Shown here: one piece after another, positions 52,138 to 60,263 of the stretch
Position numbering within the stretch: position 1 is the stretch's first letter
Layout: every line of letters starts with the position of its first letter
Assembly (NCBI GenBank): GCA_963802095.1
Contig: CAWDHI010000001.1
Location: 310,001 to 374,000 of the forward strand
DNA length: 64,000 bases
Reading direction: 5' to 3'
From: CAVVEQ01 sp963802095
Lineage (GTDB): Bacteria; Chloroflexota; Anaerolineae; Anaerolineales; Anaerolineaceae
Program-made: the position numbers and the translations under genes
The notes under the pieces: generated by a model
The model's database searches: none
Told to the model about the DNA's origin: nothing
The model's input: the letters and a program-made list of their open reading frames with translations, nothing else

Positions 52138-52143
52138 ATTGTA
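52138..52143 (-). promoter_or_regulatory. -10 box of the CinA-like gene, leaderless geometry
   Basis: TACAAT on the minus strand, 6 bases before the ATG at 52131. No Shine-Dalgarno sequence and no good -35. The interval 52144-52270 contains nothing else recognised. Confidence 0.4.
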
Positions 52144-52270
52144 ACAGTCAGCAGGATCTATAACCTCATTCTCTAAGAAAACCAACTGGATTCAAGGAAA
52201 ATGTATGATCTTGAATAAGATTAGGACCAAAACGAAAAACCTGTTTGACCCCTATTAATCCAAGTATATA

Positions 52271-52774
52271 TTAGCGGGTTTTATCCTGTTGTTGGTAGAG
52301 AAGCGCTTCTCTTATCTGCAGATCCGCATTACGGATTTTCCTCGCCAGATCAACGGAGAGATTGTACATGACCAAATAACCAAGCTCAGGGTTGGATTTA
52401 CATAATCCGAGGAATTTCGTTCTTGTGATTTTCAATAATCGTGTATTGTCTTCCTGCGCAATTGCGCTGGCAGAGCGGATTCCCTCATCCACAAGCGCGA
52501 TTTCTCCAAAACTTTGACCGCGTCTCAACAACGCGATGGGAGAAGGTTGATTTGATTTCTTATTTGAGGGGGCTACAAGGTCAGGATTCACCAAGATCTC
52601 CACCAAACCCTGCTCGACCAAATACAGCTCTCCCTCCCGTGTATTCTCTGAGAAAATTATCTCTCCCTTTCTGAATTCAAGTTCTTCGCAAAGCGATTCT
52701 ATTAATTTCAATTGGCTGCCATTCAGGTTGAAAAATAAATCTGTTTCAATCAGGAAATTGTTATACTTGGACAT
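52271..52774 (-). CDS. Stand-alone cyclic-nucleotide-binding domain protein
   Basis: 167 aa with a single Crp-type cNMP-binding beta-roll: FRKGEIIFSENTREGELYLVE split over residues ~33-53, then the phosphate-binding cassette FGEIALVDEGIRSASAIA near 89. A C-terminal helix follows, but there is no helix-turn-helix, so it is not a typical Crp/Fnr transcription factor. It may sense cAMP/c-di-GMP and act by protein contact. AAAAGGGAATGACCC precedes the ATG. Divergent from yraN across 70 bases. Confidence 0.85.
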   Translation of the reverse strand: MSKYNNFLIETDLFFNLNGSQLKLIESLCEELEFRKGEIIFSENTREGELYLVEQGLVEILVNPDLVAPSNKKSNQPSPIALLRRGQSFGEIALVDEGIRSASAIAQEDNTRLLKITRTKFLGLCKSNPELGYLVMYNLSVDLARKIRNADLQIREALLYQQQDKTR

Positions 52775-52795
52775 GGGTCATTCCCTTTTCGGATG

Positions 52796-52825
52796 TTGGT
52801 ATTCTTTGAAATCATACAACATAAT
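52796..52825 (+). promoter_or_regulatory. Possible promoter of yraN-miaA-acyl-CoA ligase
   Basis: TTGGTA (52796-52801), 18-base spacer, CATAAT (52820-52825), 19 bases before the ATG at 52845. Both boxes deviate from consensus, so it is a moderate candidate only. Confidence 0.35.
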
Positions 52826-52844
52826 TGCTTGAAATTCAATTTAC

Positions 52845-53213
52845 ATGACAAAAATGAAAACATGGAATCAGGTGGTAGGCAGGAAAGGAGAATCACTGGC
52901 TGAGCGATTCTTCATGGAACACCGATTTCTGATATTAAATAAAAATTACCGAACGCCATACGGTGAAATTGACCTGGTTGTTGAAAAGGATGGAGAAATA
53001 ACATTCATCGAGGTTAAAACCAGGACAGGGAACAAATTTGGATTTGGTGAGACTTCAGTTAATGTGCAAAAACTGGAGCACCTGGTTGCTTCCGCAGAGC
53101 ATTATATGGGGGTTGAACATGTTGATACAGAGAACTGGCATATTGATGTGCTTGCAATACAAATTAACGAAAATATTGAACCGGAATATGCTTGGTTTGA
53201 AAATGTTTCCTGA
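52845..53213 (+). CDS. YraN/UPF0102-family nuclease-fold protein
   Basis: 122-aa member of the YraN family, a PD-(D/E)XK-like restriction-endonuclease fold of uncertain role. GRKGESLAERFFMEHRF near residue 9, LNKNYRTPYGEIDLVVEKDGEITFIEVKTRTGNKFG (in parts) near 27-61 and the conserved Asp-Glu-x-Lys acidic pattern are visible. Starts could be the ATG at 52845 or the in-frame ATG at 52854. Its 3' end overlaps miaA by 11 bases. Confidence 0.88.
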   Translation: MTKMKTWNQVVGRKGESLAERFFMEHRFLILNKNYRTPYGEIDLVVEKDGEITFIEVKTRTGNKFGFGETSVNVQKLEHLVASAEHYMGVEHVDTENWHIDVLAIQINENIEPEYAWFENVS

Positions 53214-54153
53214 GTATCCATTAAACCCTTTGATCTTTGTGGTTGGACCGACTGCTGTGGGTAAATCAAAGTTTGCGCTACAACTTGCAGAAAAGATCAA
53301 TGGTGAGATCATTTCAGCGGATTCAAGATCTTTTTATAGTGGGATGGATATTGGAACTGCAAAACCAAGTGCTAAAGATTTGAAAAAAATCCCCCACCAC
53401 CTGATTGATATTGCTTATCCGGATGAAACGATCACCCTCAGTTTGTTTCTTAAATTGGCAATAAGTTGTATTCAAGAAATACATTCCAGAAATAAGTTGC
53501 CAATCTTGGTCGGTGGGACCGGTCAATATGTACGGGCGATATTAGAAGGGTGGCAAGTACCAGAGGGCGAGCCAGATAACCGATTAAGGGTGATCCTGGA
53601 GGGTATCGCCCGCGAAGAAGGTGCAACCAGGTTGCATGACCAGCTTGCTATACTGGACCCTGATGCTGCTACAAGCATCGATCCGGCAAATTTGCGCCGG
53701 ACCATTCGGGCTTTGGAAGTGATCTTGACAAGCGGAAGGAAATTTTCAAAGCAACGGTTGCGGAATGACAGCCCATTCTCGACGCTGATATTGGGTTTAA
53801 CGTTGCCAAGGGAGGAGTTATACAAAAGGGTAGATCAGCGAATTGATATGATGATCCAAGAAGGCCTGGAGATGGAAACCAAAAGTCTTTTGAGGAAGGG
53901 ATACTCTCAAGATCTGCCCGCTTTATCTGCTATCGGATACAAAGAAATGACCATGAAGATCAATGGTCAGATCTCCCGCGGAGAAGCTGTGGTTCTGATG
54001 AAAAGACGAACGAGAGTTTTTATCCGAAGACAAGCAGCCTGGTTTCGCGCTGATGATCCGGAAATATATTGGTTTAATCCAAATGATAATATTCTCGACA
54101 ATGTGATTAGTGTTTTAGCCCATTTAGATAATTGGAAGATGAATTCAACATGA
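53203..54153 (+). CDS. miaA: tRNA dimethylallyltransferase
   Basis: Adds a dimethylallyl group to A37 of tRNAs reading UNN codons. GPTAVGKSKFALQLA (P-loop, near residue 15), ISADSRSFYSGMDIGTAKPS near 38 and LVGGTGQYVRAIL near 100 are family hallmarks. DPANLRRTIRALEV near 163 and the C-terminal KRRTRVFIRRQAAWFR complete it. The ORF is open from 53038, but that part is a shadow of yraN; an ATG at 53203 gives the normal 316 aa. An ATGA overlap with the next gene links the two. Confidence 0.93.
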   Translation: MFPEYPLNPLIFVVGPTAVGKSKFALQLAEKINGEIISADSRSFYSGMDIGTAKPSAKDLKKIPHHLIDIAYPDETITLSLFLKLAISCIQEIHSRNKLPILVGGTGQYVRAILEGWQVPEGEPDNRLRVILEGIAREEGATRLHDQLAILDPDAATSIDPANLRRTIRALEVILTSGRKFSKQRLRNDSPFSTLILGLTLPREELYKRVDQRIDMMIQEGLEMETKSLLRKGYSQDLPALSAIGYKEMTMKINGQISRGEAVVLMKRRTRVFIRRQAAWFRADDPEIYWFNPNDNILDNVISVLAHLDNWKMNST

Positions 54154-55799
54154 TAAACGGCAATCCCTATCCCTGGATGAAACATTACGATAAAGGGGTT
54201 TCTCCTCATATTGTGTACCCGAAAATTACTCTTCCGGAAATATTAAAAACCTCTGCTCTCACCCATCCGTCCAGGGACTGCATTATTCATAAAAATCAGA
54301 AAATCACTTTTTTGGATTTGGAACGCTCAACTTCTCAATTCGCAGTCACCTTGCAGGAACGGGGGATTCAAAAAGGGGATCGTGTGGGAATTATCATGGA
54401 AAACACACCGGGATTTGTAAAATGTTTCTTTTCAATCCTGAAAGCCGGCGGGGTAGTGGTGGCGATTAATCCCAATTATAAAATTCCTGAAATCGAATAT
54501 ATCGTTGATGATTCGGATATCAAAGTGCTTATCGCTGGAAGTGCCCAAGAAACCCTTTCGCATGCATTTCGACAAATAAAATCGGTCAAATTGGTATTGA
54601 AGATGAATGAAATACCAATACACTATGATGATAATTCTTCATCAAGAACGCTTTATCATTTTAAAGATGAAGAAAAACCTTTGTCATTTGATAGCGAAAA
54701 ATCAGGATTACCAATTATCACGCCGGATGACCCTGCAATTTTTCAGTATAGTGGGGGAACCACAGGAACACCCAAAGCGGCAGTAGGGTTGCACCGCAAC
54801 CTGGTTGCCAACGTTTATCAATTCAGCGAGTGGTTGAAATGCATCGATAAATCACACCCAAAATTTCTAAGTGTTATTCCCTTCTATCATGTTTATGGGA
54901 TGATTTTAGCGATGTGCCTACCGATTCAGATGGGCGCAACCATGTTGACCCTCGTAAATATGCGTTCGATGGATGAAATCATTGAAATAATTTCATGCCA
55001 TAAACCGGATGTTTTTCCCTGTGTCCCGAGCCTCTTCAGAGCAATGATCAAGTCGCCACTCATTCGGAACCTTCAAAAAGGTGATCTGAAGATTTGCATA
55101 TCCGGATCCGCACCTCTTGAAGAGGATATTATGGAAGGATTTGAGGCAAAAACCGGGGCAAAAATATTGGAAGGTTACGGCCTTTCGGAGGCACCAACTG
55201 CCACGCATTGCAATCCATTGGCGGGACAAAAAATAACCGGTTCCATTGGTTTGCCTTTGCCTGATGTTGTATCAAAAATTGTGGATATGGAGAAGGGAGA
55301 GACGGAACTACCCATCGGAGTGGAAGGAGAATTGATCATCCGTGGTCCACAAGTGATGTATGAATATCATAATCGTGAATGCGAAACCCATACTACTCTT
55401 CGAAAAGGTTGGCTGTATACCGGTGATATCGCCCGAATGGATACAGAAGGGTATACATATATTACCGGGCGTAAAAAAGACTTGATCAAGGTGAGTGGGT
55501 TCCAGGTTTGGCCTTTGGAGATAGAGACTGTAATTCGTCGCTATCCCGGGGTGTTTGATGTTGTGGTTGCAGGAATATCTGATGATAAGACTGGAGAAAG
55601 ACCCAAAGCGTGGATTATCCCGGGGGAAGGTTTTGAAATTGAAATATTCAAATTTCAGCGCTATTGCAAAAAATATTTAGCTGATTACAAGGTGCCAAAA
55701 GAAATTGCAATCGTAAGTGATTTTCCCAGGAGCAATATTGGAAAGGTATTAAGGCGAGAATTGATCCGTTTGGATCATGAAAAGAAACATCCCGGTTGA
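54150..55799 (+). CDS. AMP-forming acyl-CoA ligase (fatty-acid--CoA ligase-like)
   Basis: ANL-superfamily enzyme activating a carboxylate, probably a fatty acid, via acyl-AMP to acyl-CoA. 549 aa. A3 motif YSGGTTGTPKAAVG near residue 201, A5 GYGLSEAPTATHCNP near 345, A7 YTGDIARMDTEGY near 423, A8 GRKKDLIKVSGFQVWPLEIE near 440, and A10 NIGKVLRREL near 532 with the catalytic Lys. Exact substrate chain length cannot be told. ATGA overlap with miaA. The stop codon lies within a hairpin that serves as transcription terminator. Confidence 0.9.
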   Translation: MINGNPYPWMKHYDKGVSPHIVYPKITLPEILKTSALTHPSRDCIIHKNQKITFLDLERSTSQFAVTLQERGIQKGDRVGIIMENTPGFVKCFFSILKAGGVVVAINPNYKIPEIEYIVDDSDIKVLIAGSAQETLSHAFRQIKSVKLVLKMNEIPIHYDDNSSSRTLYHFKDEEKPLSFDSEKSGLPIITPDDPAIFQYSGGTTGTPKAAVGLHRNLVANVYQFSEWLKCIDKSHPKFLSVIPFYHVYGMILAMCLPIQMGATMLTLVNMRSMDEIIEIISCHKPDVFPCVPSLFRAMIKSPLIRNLQKGDLKICISGSAPLEEDIMEGFEAKTGAKILEGYGLSEAPTATHCNPLAGQKITGSIGLPLPDVVSKIVDMEKGETELPIGVEGELIIRGPQVMYEYHNRECETHTTLRKGWLYTGDIARMDTEGYTYITGRKKDLIKVSGFQVWPLEIETVIRRYPGVFDVVVAGISDDKTGERPKAWIIPGEGFEIEIFKFQRYCKKYLADYKVPKEIAIVSDFPRSNIGKVLRRELIRLDHEKKHPG

Positions 55800-55810
55800 A
55801 ACCGGGATGT
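55787..55810 (-). terminator. Hairpin terminator shared by the acyl-CoA ligase gene and ftsH
   Basis: Perfect 10-bp stem ACATCCCGGT (55787-55796), loop TGAA, ACCGGGATGT (55801-55810). Read on the minus strand it is followed by TTTCTTTTC, a good terminator for ftsH, whose stop is 8 bases before it. The left arm also encodes the last codons of the plus-strand ligase. Confidence 0.75.
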
Positions 55811-55817
55811 TAATTAG

Positions 55818-57680
55818 TTATGATTTTTTTGCGAAAACCGGAGTTCCACTATCCTTTTTTAAAGGAGTGGGGAAGATTTTCTGGAAATCGTCCTTGGAGA
55901 GGGTTTCCACTTCCAACAACTTTTGAGCGACTGCATCCAATTGTTTCCGGTACTTGGTAAGCAGCTTCCTGGCTTCCTTGTAAGCCGTATTGACAATGGT
56001 ACGCACTTCATTATCGATTTCTTCTGCAACAGCTTCAGAATAATCACGCTGCTCTGAAATTTCTCTTCCAAGGAATATCAATTCCTCTTTTTGGCCATAA
56101 ACCATTGGACCCATACCAGCGCTCATACCAAGTCGGGTGACCATTGTTCGGGCCAATTTGGTGACCCTTTCGATATCATTAGATGCGCCGGAAGTAATAT
56201 CATCGAAAACAAGTTCTTCGGCTGCACGACCACCCAATAGAGCCACAAGCTGTGCAAGCAATTTCTTTCGTGGCAAGAGAATGCGGTCTTCCTCCGGAAG
56301 GGGCATTGTATATCCGCCTGCCATGCCACGACCAATGATCGTCACCTTATGGACCGGGTCGTGCTCTGGAAGGGCATTCATAATCACAGCATGACCAGCT
56401 TCATGATAGGCTATGATCTTCTTTTCGTCAGGGCTAATCAGGCGGCTCTTACGTTCAGGCCCAGCGATCACCCGTTCAATGGATTCCTCCAGCTCACTCT
56501 GACCAATTATCTTCTTATTCCGCCTGGCAGAGAGAATTGCGGCTTCGTTCACTAGATTTTCTATATCCGCGCCAACAAAACCGGGAGTTGAGCGTGCAAG
56601 CGAACCGAGGTCAACTTCAGGTGCAAGCGGTTTTCCTTTCACATGAACCTTAAGGATTGCTTCTCGGCCTTTTACATCGGGACGATCAAGAACAACACGG
56701 CGATCAAATCGACCAGGTCGCATTAAAGCAGGGTCCAGAATATCGGGGCGGTTTGTTGCAGCGATGATAATCACATTCGTGTCCGTGTCAAAACCATCCA
56801 TCTCCACAAGGAGTTGGTTGAGGGTTTGTTCGCGCTCATCGTGGCTACCACCCAGACCTGCACCCCGCTGGCGGCCAACTGCGTCAATTTCATCCACAAA
56901 AACAATTGCGGGGGAGTGTCTTTTTGCCTGTTCGAAAAGATCCCGAACGCGGGACGCACCGACCCCAACAAACATTTCGACAAACTCTGACCCGGAAATG
57001 GAGAAGAAAGGAACTCCAGCTTCACCAGAAACTGCTTTTGCCATTAAGGTTTTACCGGTACCAGGAGGGCCAACCAGCAAAACTCCTTTCGGGATACGAG
57101 CGCCAATTTGAATGAATTTTTGAGGTTCACGCAAGAATTCGACGATTTCTTCCAATTCTTCCTTCGACTCTTCGACACCGGCGACATCCTGGAATGTGAC
57201 CGTGGGATTTTCACCGGTGAACATGCGTGCCTTCGATTTCCCGAAGGACATCGCAGCGTTATTACTTCCCTGGGCTTGCCGGAAGATAAGAAAAACAAGA
57301 AAACCCAAAGCCAGCATCGGGATGATATAGGGCAGGGAACCCAGGATCATGGACATCAGGCTGGGTGGTATCACCTCCACGGTGATTTTGGTGGAATTCA
57401 AGCGTTCAGGAGTAACACCGTAATCCAACAGCTGCTGGACGAGCGTGGATTCCGACTCTTTTACTGTGTCTCTTTCTGTGCCGTCATTGAAAACTACGTG
57501 AATGCGGTTGTTCTCACTCGATTGGATCTTGGCTACAAGACCGTTGTTCACGTCAGCGGCAAGCTGATTGATCGTGAGGGCTTTTTGGTCTGATTTATTG
57601 TTGAAGCTGTAAAATACCAGAACGAAAATCGAGACCAAAAGAATGATATAGACAATATACGACTGATTTCGGGAACCCAC
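55818..57680 (-). CDS. ftsH: ATP-dependent zinc metalloprotease FtsH
   Basis: Membrane-anchored AAA+ protease that degrades misfolded and regulatory membrane and soluble proteins. 620 aa: first helix near residues 9-26, second near 110-130. The AAA domain has GPPGTGKTLMAKA near 202, VFVDEIDAVGRQRG near 258 and the SRH region with NRPDILDPALMRPGRFDRR near 309. The zinc-binding HEAGHAVIM is near 427, with an Asp ligand further on. GTG start at 57680 preceded by AGGAGGA. A -10 box lies at 57719-57724. Confidence 0.96.
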   Translation of the reverse strand: MGSRNQSYIVYIILLVSIFVLVFYSFNNKSDQKALTINQLAADVNNGLVAKIQSSENNRIHVVFNDGTERDTVKESESTLVQQLLDYGVTPERLNSTKITVEVIPPSLMSMILGSLPYIIPMLALGFLVFLIFRQAQGSNNAAMSFGKSKARMFTGENPTVTFQDVAGVEESKEELEEIVEFLREPQKFIQIGARIPKGVLLVGPPGTGKTLMAKAVSGEAGVPFFSISGSEFVEMFVGVGASRVRDLFEQAKRHSPAIVFVDEIDAVGRQRGAGLGGSHDEREQTLNQLLVEMDGFDTDTNVIIIAATNRPDILDPALMRPGRFDRRVVLDRPDVKGREAILKVHVKGKPLAPEVDLGSLARSTPGFVGADIENLVNEAAILSARRNKKIIGQSELEESIERVIAGPERKSRLISPDEKKIIAYHEAGHAVIMNALPEHDPVHKVTIIGRGMAGGYTMPLPEEDRILLPRKKLLAQLVALLGGRAAEELVFDDITSGASNDIERVTKLARTMVTRLGMSAGMGPMVYGQKEELIFLGREISEQRDYSEAVAEEIDNEVRTIVNTAYKEARKLLTKYRKQLDAVAQKLLEVETLSKDDFQKIFPTPLKKDSGTPVFAKKS

Positions 57681-57718
57681 TCGTTCCTCCTATAAAAATA
57701 CCCAACTATTTGAAGGCA

Positions 57719-57724
57719 ATTATA
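57719..57724 (-). promoter_or_regulatory. -10 box of ftsH
   Basis: TATAAT on the minus strand, ~38 bases before the ftsH GTG at 57680, leaving a leader of ~30 bases with AGGAGGA. The -35 region is weak. The rest of the 57681-57854 gap shows no other recognised element. Confidence 0.45.
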
Positions 57725-57854
57725 CCTTTCTGTCTCAAAAAACTCGAATTTGTAGCAAGTGAAATGTGAACATTAATAATATTCATATAAACGAATCCCC
57801 CCTTTAGATAGACCAATGAGAGTGATTTCAGGAACCCGGGTGGCGTTGTGCAAG

Positions 57855-58187
57855 CTATTCTTCTTTTAGATTAACGATTGGAAAATCGTGGCAGGAACCG
57901 CATCCGATCGAGGGTTCGACCACATTAACCTGCTTCTTTTGGCAATATGCTTTCACTTCCATATGCGGAGAAAGACCAAGGAATCCTTTGGATATCCTTG
58001 CCTGTTGAACCATATACTGGCAGCCATTTGCGCGTTGAATGGCAGGGGAGGGGCAATTCTTGCATAATTTTGTGGACCATCCACCCTGACCGTTGGCAAG
58101 GTTTAATAAGCGACATTCTTCTTTATTATTTCCCCTGAAATAATCCCCATAGAAGAATTTACATTCAAATCCATATGGGGTTTTCAT
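57855..58187 (-). CDS. Hypothetical small cysteine-rich protein
   Basis: Not recognised. 110 aa with eight Cys (9, 25, 42, 45, 56, 82, 96, 99), including CKNC (42-45) and CGSCH (96-100). The spacing suggests metal binding (zinc or iron-sulfur) rather than disulfides, as there is no signal peptide and many Cys are paired in CxxC form. An AGG site lies just before the ATG at 58187. It stands between ftsH and efp on the same strand, 27 bases after the efp stop, and may be read through from the efp promoter. Confidence 0.65.
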   Translation of the reverse strand: MKTPYGFECKFFYGDYFRGNNKEECRLLNLANGQGGWSTKLCKNCPSPAIQRANGCQYMVQQARISKGFLGLSPHMEVKAYCQKKQVNVVEPSIGCGSCHDFPIVNLKEE

Positions 58188-58214
58188 AATAACCTGAATT
58201 CCGGATGAAAACGA

Positions 58215-58778
58215 CTAATCTTGAACCCGGGTTACATAATTACCGGTTCGAGTATCAACGCGAATTTTATCGCCTTCCTTGATAAAGTAAGGCACATCTA
58301 CCTGGATGCCAGTCTCGACTGTTACTTTTTTCGTGACGCTGGTGGCGGTATCACCTTTTACGGCCAATTCGGATTTGGTGACAATGAAATCCACTGAAGT
58401 TGGAAGTTCAATATCAAGCGGTTCGTTTTTATAGAAAACCAGCTTGCACTCCATACTTTCTTTCAAGTAACCAGTAGAATCGCCCAAATTATCACTTGAT
58501 ACAGCGATTTGATCAAAAGTTTCAGTATCCATGAAGTGATAAATATCACCATCGTTGTAAAGGTATTGGACATTGTGCGCATCCAGCCGTACATCCTGAA
58601 CTCTGTCTCCGGAGGAGAAGGTTTTCTCGATCGTGGATCCGGTTTTTAGATTTCGTGCTTTAATTCTAATGGTCGCGTTACCCCGACCAGGTTTGCTAAA
58701 GCTGTATTCCAGAACCCTGAACAGATTGTTATCCAGCTCAAAAATGACGCCTTTGCGAAGATCATTTACATCTATCAT
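58215..58778 (-). CDS. efp: Elongation factor P
   Basis: Relieves ribosome stalling at polyproline stretches. 187 aa with three beta-barrel domains: FRVLEYSFSKPGRGNATIRI near residue 20, with Arg32 at the tip that contacts the P-site tRNA. PTSVDFIVTKSE lies near 128 and the C-terminal GIQVDVPYFIKEGDKIRVDT near 159. AAAGGAATGTA precedes the ATG. A tip Arg is found in EarP-rhamnosylated EF-P; whether it is modified here cannot be seen. Strong promoter upstream. Confidence 0.95.
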   Translation of the reverse strand: MIDVNDLRKGVIFELDNNLFRVLEYSFSKPGRGNATIRIKARNLKTGSTIEKTFSSGDRVQDVRLDAHNVQYLYNDGDIYHFMDTETFDQIAVSSDNLGDSTGYLKESMECKLVFYKNEPLDIELPTSVDFIVTKSELAVKGDTATSVTKKVTVETGIQVDVPYFIKEGDKIRVDTRTGNYVTRVQD

Positions 58779-58813
58779 TACATTCCTTTCGAAATAATAG
58801 GTTAAACGAATGG

Positions 58814-58842
58814 ATTATATCCTCTGCATGAAAAGTCGGCAA
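58814..58842 (-). promoter_or_regulatory. efp promoter
   Basis: On the minus strand: TTGCCG (58837-58842), 17-base spacer, TATAAT (58814-58819), leader of ~30 bases with AAAGGAATGTA before the efp ATG. It begins 8 bases downstream of the hpf terminator hairpin. Confidence 0.65.
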
Positions 58843-58849
58843 GGAAACA

Positions 58850-58881
58850 AGAACAGCCTGGTGACTTCACCAGGCTGTTCT
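58850..58881 (-). terminator. hpf terminator
   Basis: 14-bp perfect stem AGAACAGCCTGGTG (58850-58863) and CACCAGGCTGTTCT (58868-58881) with loop ACTT. Read on the minus strand it is followed by TGTTTCC, only moderately T-rich. It ends the hpf transcript 12 bases after the stop codon. Confidence 0.75.
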
Positions 58882-58893
58882 GGAAAAGCGCAA

Positions 58894-59457
58894 TTAACCT
58901 AATCTAGGTTCGATTAACCCATAATCGCCATCTCTACGTCTGTAAAGCACATTGATCGCGTTTGTATTAGCATTGTAGAAAATGAAAAAATTCTCATGCT
59001 CAAGAAGGCGCATTTGTTCAATTGCTTCAAGCTCATCCATGGGCACCAGGGTGAAGGATTTTCGACGAGCTATATCGGGATGGCTATCGGGCTCGATATT
59101 TAATGTTGCTTCCTCTGCGGCAATTACCTCCGCAACGCTTTCTTTACGGCTGCGTTGTTTTCTGCTTTTATACCTTTCAATTTGATGATGCATTTTTTCC
59201 AAGGCAGAATCGATGGAGGTCATAATCTCATTAGATCGTTCCTCCGTTCGTAATATGCAAGATTTTGCGTGGATCGTGATTTGGGCGACATATCGATCTT
59301 CTATATTCCTGGCAGATTTCGCATAAGAAAGATCGACATCAACCTCCTGGATATTTGGCAGGAGCCTTTCAATTTTCACCATCTTCTTTTCCACGTATTC
59401 CGTTAATTTATCCGTGGAATCAAGGTTCTTGAAGGATAAATTTGTTGTGATCGTCAT
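58894..59457 (-). CDS. hpf: Ribosome hibernation promoting factor, long form
   Basis: Dimerises 70S ribosomes into inactive 100S particles in stationary phase. 187 aa: N-terminal S30AE domain (VEKKMVKIERLLPNIQEVDVDL in parts, near residue 22; later RYVAQITIHAKSCILRTEE). A linker rich in Arg and Glu follows, then the C-terminal dimerisation domain NANTNAINVLYRRRDGDYG near 161. GGAGGCAATAAA precedes the ATG. Own terminator downstream; comF lies just upstream on the same strand. Confidence 0.95.
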   Translation of the reverse strand: MTITTNLSFKNLDSTDKLTEYVEKKMVKIERLLPNIQEVDVDLSYAKSARNIEDRYVAQITIHAKSCILRTEERSNEIMTSIDSALEKMHHQIERYKSRKQRSRKESVAEVIAAEEATLNIEPDSHPDIARRKSFTLVPMDELEAIEQMRLLEHENFFIFYNANTNAINVLYRRRDGDYGLIEPRLG

Positions 59458-59486
59458 TTTATTGCCTCCTGTGAATGAGATTTCCC

Positions 59487-60245
59487 CTAAACATCATTGG
59501 GGGTGGTCTGTGATTCTTTTAAAATAGGGCGTGCCAGTGTAAGGCCATATACCCTGGTTGCTCCTGCATCTTTAAGGGCATTCGCACAAGCTGAGATCGA
59601 TGAGCCGGTTGTTGCCACATCATCCAATACAAGGACTGCCTTGCCCATTACCAAGGAGGTTTCGGCCTTAAACGCGCCAGAAACATTCTCCGACCTTTCA
59701 ATAGCGGTTAAACCAACCTGGCTTCGATTTTCTCTTATGCGGCTGACCGCTGTATTATGGTATGGAATTCCAAGTGACAGAGATAGTGGGTAGGCAAACA
59801 AGCCGGTCTGGTTGAAACCTCGCTGATGAAAATGACCCTTACTGATTGGTAAGGGAATAATCAAATCCACTTTCCACGCCAATTTTGAAAAGAGGTCGAT
59901 CAAGTGGTACGACAATGCTTAACCTAGACCATAATCAGGATTAACTTTCATCCTAATAATAGCACTTCGCAACGGTTCTGCATAATCCGAATATGAACGC
60001 AGGGAATCGAAAGGTGGGGGAGAATTACGACATTTAGCGCAAATACCTTTTTTTGGTTCTGGCAGACCACATAGAGTACATACTGGTTCAAGAATGGGCG
60101 AGATTTTGGAAGCACAATCCGGGCACCAACTAAAGCCACCTTTGCCACAACCAGCACAATTTGGTGGAAACACCCAATCTGCCACCTTCCAGATCAATTG
60201 ATAGGTGGAAGCGGCTGTACGTCTATTAGAGACAGCCATTACCAT
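59487..60245 (-). pseudogene. comF: ComF/ComFC-family phosphoribosyltransferase interrupted by an in-frame TAA
   Basis: Competence-associated ComF: N-terminal zinc-finger region with four CxxC pairs (CAGC, CPDC, CTLC, CAKC) and a C-terminal PRTase domain with VLVLDDVATTGSSISA. The reading frame is continuous across both halves except for a single TAA at 59919-59921, right after NPDYGLG and before ALSYHLIDL. The two pieces (108 and 142 aa) together match a normal ~250-aa ComF. GAA to TAA would be one substitution. Either a recent nonsense mutation, a sequencing error, or recoding; split function is less likely as the downstream half has no ribosome site. Confidence 0.85.
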
Positions 60246-60263
60246 TTTTAGGACTCGTTTGAG

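Noticed and set aside
52132..52270. Gap after the cyclic-nucleotide-binding gene searched for RNA genes or attachment sites
   Set aside because: Only the putative cinA -10 box is recognisable; no repeats or conserved RNA fold seen.
53038..53202. TTG-started long form of MiaA
   Set aside because: It is a shadow of yraN; the P-loop N-terminus begins properly after the ATG at 53203.
57681..57854. Gap searched for a tRNA or small RNA
   Set aside because: No cloverleaf, CCA end or strong hairpin with T-run was found; only a -10 box for ftsH.
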